Source: an uncultured Oscillospiraceae bacterium (GTDB taxonomy: Bacteria; Bacillota; Clostridia; Oscillospirales; Oscillospiraceae). Taken from it: DNA of 5,625 bases. The notes under the pieces are model-generated. The model saw nothing but the letters and a program-made list of their open reading frames with translations, did not search any database and was not told where the DNA came from. The position numbers and the translations under genes are program-made. The number at the start of each line of letters is the position of its first letter. The first letter of the stretch is position 1. This document shows, in pieces, positions 1-4,425 of the stretch. The stretch spans positions 1-5,625 of the forward strand of contig CAKUJL010000107.1 of the NCBI GenBank assembly GCA_934661715.1, given 5' to 3'.

Positions 1-268
1 TCGGGGTAATGGCGGTGACTTCGATGAACTTGCCGTCGGGCTTATCCTTCAGACGGTTCATGACCTTGATAAAGTCGATCTTCGGGGTCTTGCCGTAGGG
101 AATGATCTCTTCGGGCAGCAGGCCGAGCTTCTCGCGGAAGTAATCCACAGAGGGAAGGTTCTTCTCAGCTTCTTCAGCAATCTGCCAGTCCTTGTATTCC
201 GTCGGGTCCAGCGTGACACGACCGGTCTGGGGGTCTACGTACTTGCCATCCTTGAATTCGATTGCCAT
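1..268 (-). CDS. fhs: Formate--tetrahydrofolate ligase, N-terminal part (cut by window edge)
   Basis: ATP-dependent cytoplasmic enzyme that makes 10-formyl-tetrahydrofolate from formate and THF, the entry step of the methyl branch of the Wood-Ljungdahl pathway. I translated 89 residues by hand from the ATG at 266-268. From about residue 29 they follow the family N-terminus: an IAEEAE helix, EKLGL, a YGK segment, then KDKPDGKFIEVTAITP, which in Fhs leads directly into the ATP-binding P-loop (TPxGEGKT). The window ends just before that loop, so the catalytic part is not visible; family length is about 550-560 residues. The start is supported by AAGGAGG eight bases upstream, and there is no other Met until about residue 70. 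Residues 2-27 (EFKDGKYVDPQTG...) are an extension compared with the Moorella enzyme as I remember it. The gene has its own promoter and a leader of about 120 nt, and it lies downstream of the RACo unit on the same strand. The family call rests on a short but distinctive stretch. Confidence 0.9.
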   Translation of the reverse strand, partial: MAIEFKDGKYVDPQTGRVTLDPTEYKDWQIAEEAEKNLPSVDYFREKLGLLPEEIIPYGKTPKIDFIKVMNRLKDKPDGKFIEVTAITP

Positions 269-390
269 GGATATTTCCTCCTTGTTCTTCCGGGGCTCTT
301 CAACTCCCCGGGAAAGACTAGTTTAGCGCTGAGCATCCCTTCATCCGCAGCTTTCAGCGCCGCACGGAATCGATACTTTTTTATCGGTTC
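269..390 (-). promoter_or_regulatory. Structured 5' leader of fhs
   Basis: If transcription starts about 7 nt past the -10 box at 397-402, the fhs mRNA carries an untranslated leader of roughly 120 nt. Three local hairpins can be drawn: CGATA/TATCG at 382-386 with 371-375 (loop 6), GCGCTGA/TCAGCGC at 354-360 with 326-332 (21-nt interior), and CCGGGG/CCCCGG at 306-311 with 290-295 (loop 10). The last ends six bases before the Shine-Dalgarno site. No hairpin is followed by a U-run, so simple transcription attenuation is not evident. I did not recognise the conserved core of a ZTP (pfl) or THF riboswitch, the classes one would expect ahead of fhs. The leader is seen in sequence; any regulatory role is inference. 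Confidence 0.4.
277..283 (-). promoter_or_regulatory. Strong Shine-Dalgarno site of fhs
   Basis: The minus strand reads AAGGAGG followed by eight bases and then ATG. This is close to a perfect anti-16S match and decides the fhs start, supporting the N-terminal extension as translated. Confidence 0.85.
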
Positions 391-396
391 GTCCTT

Positions 397-425
397 AGCA
401 TATCACTATCTTTTTTGGAAGTCAA
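397..425 (-). promoter_or_regulatory. Sigma-70-type promoter for fhs
   Basis: On the minus strand TTGACT (420-425) and TATGCT (397-402) are separated by exactly 17 bp. The -35 box matches TTGACA at five of six positions and the -10 matches TATAAT at four of six, with an A-rich spacer. It lies downstream of the hairpin at 498-534 and upstream of fhs, in the right orientation. It gives fhs an independent transcription unit with a predicted start near 390. Confidence 0.7.
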
Positions 426-497
426 TACCTAAACGTCGATTTGTAGCTTTGCACGGAAAGTGGGCCATTTCTTTGTGCTTTATGTCACATATGATAT

Positions 498-534
498 AGA
501 GCACCCGAGGGCTGATATGGCTCTCGGGTGCTCT
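498..534 (-). terminator. Terminator-like hairpin after the trigger-factor-like gene
   Basis: A perfect 12-bp inverted repeat, AGAGCACCCGAG (498-509) with CTCGGGTGCTCT (523-534), is extended inward by a G-U and two G-C pairs, leaving a 7-nt loop. It lies about 85 nt beyond the stop of the chaperone-like gene and about 70 bp before the fhs promoter, the expected place for the end of the RACo unit. On the minus strand the sequence after the stem is ATATCATATGTG, a poor U-tract, so termination may be inefficient or the hairpin may act as an mRNA 3'-end stabiliser. The plus-strand side is no better. Confidence 0.5.
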
Positions 535-618
535 TATACAAATCTATTCTGCTGTTGAAAGGATATTTGTCTGAAATGACGAGCGATATTTCACCCGCAA
601 ATTTCGCGGTTTTCCGCC

Positions 619-1584
619 TCAGTCCTTCGAAGCCGCCGCCTCGACCACCGTCACGGACGCGTGTGCCCGGACAAACGTGATGGCCTTTTTCATGCGGATG
701 TTGTCTTTGACGCTGGACTCAAACTGCGCGTTTAAGTAGGGCTTGAGCTGCTCCATGGTCATGCGGTTCTGCCGACAGATGGCAGAAAGCTCGTCTGCAA
801 CATCCTGCTCCGTCGCGGTAAGACCCTCCAGAAGGGCGATGCGCTCGGCGGATTTCTGGATGCGAAGGCTGTTTTCGGCCTCGGGCTTTGCGTCCTCGCG
901 GATCTGCTGCTCGGTCTGGCCGCTGAACTGAAGGTAGGCCTCCAGCGTCAGGCCCTTCTGGCCCAGCTGCGCCTTGAGAAGCTCCACCTGCGCGTCGACG
1001 CTTTCCTGAAGCTCCTTTTCCGTCGGCGTGTACTCGAGCGTCGCGGCGACCTGCCGCATGAGATTGTCCTGCACCTCGAGCTCGGCCTTCTCGTCGTAGT
1101 ACGCCTGTAAGCTTTCGCGAAGCTTTGTGCGCATTTCGGCAAGAGAAGCGCAGTTTCCGACCTCCTTGGCAAAGATATCATCCAGAGCATACTCGGCGCG
1201 TTCGCGAATCTCGACGATGTGGCACTTAAACTCCGCGGGCTTTCCGGCAAGCTCAGTCGCGCGGTAGTCCTCCGGGAAGGTCACGGTGACGAGGACGTCT
1301 CCGCCCGTCTCCGCGCCCACGAGCTGCTGCTCAAAGCCGGGGATGAACATGCCGCTGCCAAGCGTCAGAACCTGCTCTCTGGCTGTGCCGCCGTCAAACT
1401 GCTTGCCGTCCACAAAACCCGCGTAATCGAGCACGACCTGATCGCCCATCTGTGCGGCGCGGTCCTTGACGGGGACGATGCGCGGGGCCTGCTGGCGAAG
1501 CCGCTCCATCTGCCGCTCGAGCTCGTGGTCGGTCACGGTCAGCTTTTCAAAATTGGCCTTCAGGCCCTTATAAACAAAGCTCAT
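619..1584 (-). CDS. Trigger-factor-like peptidyl-prolyl isomerase/chaperone lacking the ribosome-binding domain
   Basis: The 321 residues correspond to the linker, FKBP-type isomerase domain and C-terminal chaperone domain of trigger factor. Residues 5-47 (YKGLKANFEKL...RIVPVKDRAAQMGD) match the segment just before the isomerase domain. The FKBP domain spans about 47-127, with VLDYAGFVDGKQFDGG, LGSGMFIPGFEQQL and VTFPEDYRATELAGKPAEFK. The helical SurA-like chaperone domain follows (about 133-310: LDDIFAKEVG, LTLEAYLQFSGQTEQQIRE, IRMKKAITFV). Normal trigger factor is about 430 residues; the missing part is the N-terminal ribosome-docking domain with its GFRxGK signature. This is not an edge or frameshift effect: the bases upstream encode the DUF3786 gene, and GAGGG at 1592-1596 lies 7 nt before the ATG. 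The stop of the previous gene is 10 bp away. It is likely a cytoplasmic folding helper acting after translation, possibly for proteins of this pathway; that client is inferred from position only. A full-length tig elsewhere in the genome is expected. Confidence 0.88.
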   Translation of the reverse strand: MSFVYKGLKANFEKLTVTDHELERQMERLRQQAPRIVPVKDRAAQMGDQVVLDYAGFVDGKQFDGGTAREQVLTLGSGMFIPGFEQQLVGAETGGDVLVTVTFPEDYRATELAGKPAEFKCHIVEIRERAEYALDDIFAKEVGNCASLAEMRTKLRESLQAYYDEKAELEVQDNLMRQVAATLEYTPTEKELQESVDAQVELLKAQLGQKGLTLEAYLQFSGQTEQQIREDAKPEAENSLRIQKSAERIALLEGLTATEQDVADELSAICRQNRMTMEQLKPYLNAQFESSVKDNIRMKKAITFVRAHASVTVVEAAASKD

Positions 1585-1591
1585 AGTTGTA

Positions 1592-1596
1592 CCCTC
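1592..1596 (-). promoter_or_regulatory. Shine-Dalgarno of the trigger-factor-like gene, overlapping the upstream stop codon
   Basis: Minus-strand GAGGG lies 7 nt before ATG (1582-1584) and overlaps the TGA stop (1595-1597) of the DUF3786 gene. The arrangement implies translational coupling, and it fixes the start at a point that leaves no room for a ribosome-binding domain. Confidence 0.75.
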
Positions 1597-2227
1597 AGAA
1601 ATTATTTTTGATGCTGGAGATCAGAATATCGCCCGCAACGACGCGGTCTTCGGCGGAAAAGCCGTCTTCAAAGTTGTCCGAGTACAGAACCTGGCTGCTC
1701 GGCGGGAACTCGTCGTCTCCGGCGTAGACCATGATCTGCATCCGGTAGCCGGGCAGGAACTCAAACTCGTAGCCCGCGTCGCCGTGCTCGACTCTGGCCG
1801 CGCCCATCTTCTCGCAGGCCTCGGCGAATTTGCCGACGCGCGTGCCGAAGGTGAAGGCGGCTCTGGTGAGAACGCGGCCTGTATACGGGCTGATATAGAG
1901 CTCGCCCCACGGCATTTCGCGGAAGGTCTTGAAGCTCAGCCAGCGCCCGGCACGTTTGCCGGACAGCAGGAAGCGCAGCATGAACGTCTGCGCGGGGATA
2001 TTCTTGAGGCCGAACGCCTTCGGGTTGTCCGCCGAAATGGTGTATTCCGGCCACGTGATCTGGTAGGTCTCGCCCAGAAGCGTCACGGAAAACGCGCCGT
2101 ATTCAAACGGGACGCCGCAGCGCTGCGCCGTTTCTTCGGGGTCGATGTCCCGGAAAAGGGACTCATAGTGCGCAAACGGGACCTCTTCCTTGTTGTTCTG
2201 TACGTCTTTTTTATTCAGCTCTGCCAT
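1595..2227 (-). CDS. DUF3786 domain protein of unknown function
   Basis: A soluble 210-residue protein whose pattern fits the uncharacterised DUF3786 family: a central FMLRFLLSGKRAGRWLSFKTF block (82-102), PWGELYISPYTGRVL (106-120), TFGTRVGKFAEACEKMGA (126-143), then LPGYRMQIMVYAGDDEFPPSSQVLYSDNF (158-186) and an acidic end region with EDRVVAGDIL (193-202). No signal peptide or membrane segment is apparent. Only two cysteines (37, 138) are present, so it carries no Fe-S motif of its own. The ATG at 2225-2227 is chosen because AGGAG lies 7 nt upstream; a longer reading from 2296 would overlap the RACo gene by over 60 bases and begins with an Arg/Ser/Cys-rich stretch typical of out-of-frame sequence. 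It lies 4 bp after RACo and 10 bp before the chaperone-like gene. The family name is from recognition of the pattern; biochemical function is unknown. Position suggests an accessory role in corrinoid or acetyl-CoA synthase function. Confidence 0.8.
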   Translation of the reverse strand: MAELNKKDVQNNKEEVPFAHYESLFRDIDPEETAQRCGVPFEYGAFSVTLLGETYQITWPEYTISADNPKAFGLKNIPAQTFMLRFLLSGKRAGRWLSFKTFREMPWGELYISPYTGRVLTRAAFTFGTRVGKFAEACEKMGAARVEHGDAGYEFEFLPGYRMQIMVYAGDDEFPPSSQVLYSDNFEDGFSAEDRVVAGDILISSIKNNF

Positions 2228-2231
2228 ATCC

Positions 2232-4163
2232 TCACTCCTGCACGCTCGACGGGAACAGCTCACGGTTCGTGTGCGGCAGGAAGCAGGCCGCGACAAATTC
2301 GTCCATGTACCGCGGATTCGTCGAAAGCTCCATATATGTCATGTTGGACGCGATCTCGCTTACCTTCTGGTTGGCGTTCTCCGAGCGGACCATCGCGTAA
2401 GCGCCCGCAAGAGAGGTGTTGCCGAGGTAGGTAAAGAGGCTGCGGTCAATATCCGGCAGCATACCGATCCGGACGGCATTTTCCATGTTGATGCCCGAGC
2501 CGATGCCGCCGGCGACATAGACGTGCTCGAGAACCGTCACGTCCATATCCAGACTCGACAGCATGATGTTGATGGCCGAGAAGATCGCGCCCTTGGCCCG
2601 GATGAACGAGTCGATATCGACCTCGGTGATCGAAATTTCGCGGCCCGTTTCGCTCTCGTCGGGTCTGGCGAGAATATACCGGCCCATGCCGTGCTCGTCG
2701 TGCGCCACACGGCCGCCCTCGCGGACAAACTTGCCCTTCGAGGAGATGATCGACGTGCGGTAGAGCTCGGCAATGACGTCGATGATGCCCGAGCCGCAGA
2801 TGCCGACAGGCTTCTGGCCTTCGTCGCCGACGATGGTGAGCTTCGGCTCCATGGAATCGCGGTCAATTTCGACCGCCTCGACCGCGCCGTCCGTTGCGCG
2901 CATACCGCAGGAAATGTCGCCGCCTTCAAACGCGGGGCCTGCCGAGCAGGCGCACGACATCATGAAGTCGCGGTTGCCGAAGACGAGCTCGCCGTTGGTG
3001 CCAAGGTCGATGAACAGGGAAAATTCGTCCTTGTTCCAGATCAGGCTTGCGAACGTGCCCGCGGTGATATCGCCGCCGACATACGAGCCGATGTTCGGCG
3101 CGACGAGCACCTCGGCGTCGGGGTTCGCAACAAAGCCAAGGTCCAGCGCCCGCATCCCGCGCCACTGGAAGAACGTCGGAATGTACGGCTCCATGCGCAC
3201 GGGGTTTGCGTCCACGCCGAGAAGCAGATGGTTCATCGTCGTGTTGGACGCGACAGCGGCGCGGAGGATCCTGTCTGCCGTGATGCCCGCGGATTTGCAC
3301 ATCACCGCCGTCAGGGGAACGAGCGTTTCTTTCAGGATCGCGTCCTGAAGCCGCTTCACGCCGCCGGGCTTCGACTGCTCGATGATGCGGTTGATGACGT
3401 CCGCGCCGTAGCGGATCTGTCCGTTGCCGGAGGACGCCTTCGCGACGACCTCGCCGGTTTCCAAATTCAGAAGCACACCCGTGACCGTCGTCGTGCCGAT
3501 GTCGATGGCGCAGCCGATCATGGGGGCGTCGAGCTTTCCGGTGACGTCCATGATCGTCAGAACGCCCATATCGAGCGTGCCCGCGATCTGCACCTTGAAA
3601 TTCGCCTCGCGGAGCGTTTTTGCAAGCTTCTTGACGGTGTGGTAGGTGAGCCTGACCTCCTCGCAGCCGTCAAACGCAGCCTGCGCGGCCAGCGCCAGCC
3701 GTTCGGTGTCGGGCATGGTGTCGACGAGTGTGGGCTCTTCCATCTCGACCACAGCCGAGACAAAGTCGCAGCTGATCTCGACGCCCGCTTCGCGGATATC
3801 CGCCTGCAATTTGTTGAACGTCGCGACCTCTTCGCCGGTCGAAAGATCCGCGGTCTTCATGCGGCTCTGATAGGCAGAGGCAATGTCCGGAACCTGCACA
3901 ACGACGTCGGACGCGGGCTTGCTTGCGCAGCTCAGACGCCAGCCTGCGGCGTATTCTTCCTCGGAAATATGGTGCGTGGGAGTGCTTTCGACGGTGCCCT
4001 CGAGAATTTTGACCCGGCACTTGCCGCACGAGCCGTTGCCGTTGCAGGGCGCGTCGATGGCGACGTTGGCAGCCTTCGCCGCGTCCAGAATCGTCGTGTT
4101 GGGCGTCACATCGACGATAACGGGCTTTCCGCCGTTTTCAAACTGAAATGTGATCTGGTACAT
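2232..4163 (-). CDS. acsV: Reductive activator of corrinoid iron-sulfur protein (RACo; Orf7 of acs clusters)
   Basis: Uses ATP hydrolysis to drive low-potential electron transfer that returns inactive Co(II) corrinoid to Co(I) in the corrinoid iron-sulfur protein AcsCD. The 643 residues show an N-terminal plant-type [2Fe-2S] ferredoxin domain (about 1-95) with C40, C46, C49 and C79 (Cx5Cx2Cx29C). A linker and middle region follow (about 100-210), then a C-terminal ASKHA ATPase domain (DUF4445-type): CAIDIGTTTVTGVLLNLETG (218-237, phosphate 1), SNTTMNHLLLG (306-316), IGSYVGGDITAGTF (358-371), FIDLGTNGELVFGN (384-397, phosphate 2), SAGPAFEGGDISCGMRA (407-423), VAGGIGSGINMENA (550-563, adenosine) and the family-typical C-terminus YMDEFVAACFLPHT. 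Length is about that of characterised RACo proteins. The start has AAAGGAGA about nine bases upstream. The gene follows acsB, as orf7 does in Moorella. Related activators of methyltransferase corrinoids (RamA type) are the alternative; the 2Fe-2S N-terminus and the acsB neighbour favour RACo. Confidence 0.92.
   Translation of the reverse strand: MYQITFQFENGGKPVIVDVTPNTTILDAAKAANVAIDAPCNGNGSCGKCRVKILEGTVESTPTHHISEEEYAAGWRLSCASKPASDVVVQVPDIASAYQSRMKTADLSTGEEVATFNKLQADIREAGVEISCDFVSAVVEMEEPTLVDTMPDTERLALAAQAAFDGCEEVRLTYHTVKKLAKTLREANFKVQIAGTLDMGVLTIMDVTGKLDAPMIGCAIDIGTTTVTGVLLNLETGEVVAKASSGNGQIRYGADVINRIIEQSKPGGVKRLQDAILKETLVPLTAVMCKSAGITADRILRAAVASNTTMNHLLLGVDANPVRMEPYIPTFFQWRGMRALDLGFVANPDAEVLVAPNIGSYVGGDITAGTFASLIWNKDEFSLFIDLGTNGELVFGNRDFMMSCACSAGPAFEGGDISCGMRATDGAVEAVEIDRDSMEPKLTIVGDEGQKPVGICGSGIIDVIAELYRTSIISSKGKFVREGGRVAHDEHGMGRYILARPDESETGREISITEVDIDSFIRAKGAIFSAINIMLSSLDMDVTVLEHVYVAGGIGSGINMENAVRIGMLPDIDRSLFTYLGNTSLAGAYAMVRSENANQKVSEIASNMTYMELSTNPRYMDEFVAACFLPHTNRELFPSSVQE
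2235..2239 (-). promoter_or_regulatory. Shine-Dalgarno of the DUF3786 gene inside the end of the RACo gene
   Basis: AGGAG is formed by the last two sense codons (CAG GAG) of the RACo gene, followed by its TGA and then ATG, with 7 nt spacing. This selects the ATG at 2227 over the upstream in-frame ATG at 2296 and suggests coupled translation. Confidence 0.75.
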
Positions 4164-4172
4164 CGGATGGGG

Positions 4173-4180
4173 TCTCCTTT
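4173..4180 (-). promoter_or_regulatory. Shine-Dalgarno of the RACo gene
   Basis: Minus-strand AAAGGAGA lies nine bases before the ATG at 4161-4163. It supports the start that gives a complete 2Fe-2S domain. Confidence 0.75.
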
Positions 4181-4193
4181 CGGTGTAGTTCCT

Positions 4194-4243
4194 ATCAAGG
4201 TCATACGTCTGCGGACGGTGGTTCGCACACGTATGGTCTTGAT
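4194..4243. repeat. 50-bp imperfect palindrome in the RACo leader
   Basis: Two 20-base arms (4194-4213 and 4224-4243) flank a 10-nt centre. Pairing runs ATCAAG/CTTGAT (6 bp), a symmetric two-base mismatch, CATACGT/ACGTATG (7 bp), one mismatch, then TGCG/CGCA (4 bp): 17 of 20 positions. On the minus strand it would form a long stem ending 30 nt before the RACo start codon. No U-run follows, so it is not a standard terminator. It could be a leader RNA element, an mRNA stabiliser or a protein-binding operator. I see no second copy in the window. Confidence 0.6.
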
Positions 4244-4290
4244 TTCGCGGACATTTTCAGCGTTTTGTCCATGCTGTATGAACACTTTGC

Positions 4291-4320
4291 AAAAAAGGGA
4301 GAGGGCTTCTGCCCTCCCCC
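4291..4320 (-). terminator. Rho-independent terminator after acsB
   Basis: On the minus strand GGGGGAGGGC (4311-4320) pairs with GCCCTCTCCC (4297-4306) around an AGAA tetraloop, nine of ten positions paired with one C-A mismatch. TTTTTT (4291-4296) follows immediately. GC-rich stem, short loop and U6 tail form a textbook intrinsic terminator, about 105 nt past the acsB stop. It ends the acsB transcript or lowers readthrough into the RACo unit. Confidence 0.88.
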
Positions 4321-4425
4321 TATGTGCTTGCTTGCCAAGCCTTCGCGTATAGACGGGCGCTGGCGGGATGGGAGGCCCCGCTTTTTCATCAGCAGCCGCA
4401 AGTACAAGGCTCTTCGCTTATTATA

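Larger units (their letters stand above)
269..618. other. Intergenic region between the trigger-factor-like gene and fhs
   Basis: These 350 bp hold no supported gene. The part next to the chaperone stop (535-618) shows only a weak CCGC/GCGG inverted repeat near 596-610. The terminator-like hairpin follows at 498-534, then about 70 bp of less GC-rich sequence, the fhs promoter (397-425), and the fhs leader with its ribosome binding site. The lower GC content compared with the flanking genes is visible by eye, consistent with a promoter region. Confidence 0.7.
4164..4425. other. Intergenic region between acsB and the RACo gene
   Basis: This stretch of about 260 bp has no convincing gene. From the acsB side it holds about 100 bp without a recognised element, the intrinsic terminator (4291-4320), a short inverted repeat GGACA/TGTCC (4249-4253 with 4266-4270), the 50-bp palindrome (4194-4243) and the RACo Shine-Dalgarno. 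I found no clear -35/-10 pair on the minus strand, although one is expected if the terminator is efficient. TGGACA (minus strand, within 4265-4270) is a possible -35 without a good -10 at the right distance. Confidence 0.6.

Noticed and set aside
269..390. ZTP (pfl) or THF riboswitch ahead of fhs
   Set aside because: These were the expected classes, but their conserved core sequences and pseudoknot partners were not found by eye. Left as an unclassified leader.
596..610. Small CCGC/GCGG hairpin just after the chaperone stop as a terminator
   Set aside because: The stem is only four base pairs and no U-run follows on the minus strand; the hairpin at 498-534 is far stronger.
619..1584. The chaperone-like gene being a trigger factor truncated by a frameshift
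   Set aside because: The sequence upstream is filled by the intact DUF3786 gene, with a ribosome binding site positioned for the short start, so no ribosome-binding domain remnant can be there.
1219..1611. Plus-strand frame antisense to the chaperone-like gene
   Set aside because: No ribosome binding site or domain; the minus strand carries the FKBP-domain motifs.
1595..2296. A longer reading of the DUF3786 gene starting at 2296
   Set aside because: The extra 23 residues are Arg/Ser/Cys-rich, overlap the RACo coding end in another frame, and lack a ribosome binding site. The ATG at 2227 has AGGAG at ideal spacing.
4249..4270. GGACA/TGTCC inverted repeat as an operator
   Set aside because: Five-base arms with a 12-base spacer can arise by chance, and no promoter is clearly associated; mentioned only as part of the intergenic region.
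2190..4352. A 720-codon open frame on the plus strand, antisense to the RACo gene
   Set aside because: Its translation is dominated by Arg, Asp, His, Ala and Val with no recognisable domain, the composition expected opposite a GC-rich gene. The minus-strand frame has clear ferredoxin and ATPase motifs and a proper ribosome binding site. Two long real genes in this arrangement are very unlikely.
4201..4407. A 68-codon minus-strand frame between acsB and the RACo gene
   Set aside because: It needs a non-ATG start, runs through the intrinsic terminator and palindrome, and the peptide has no recognisable pattern.
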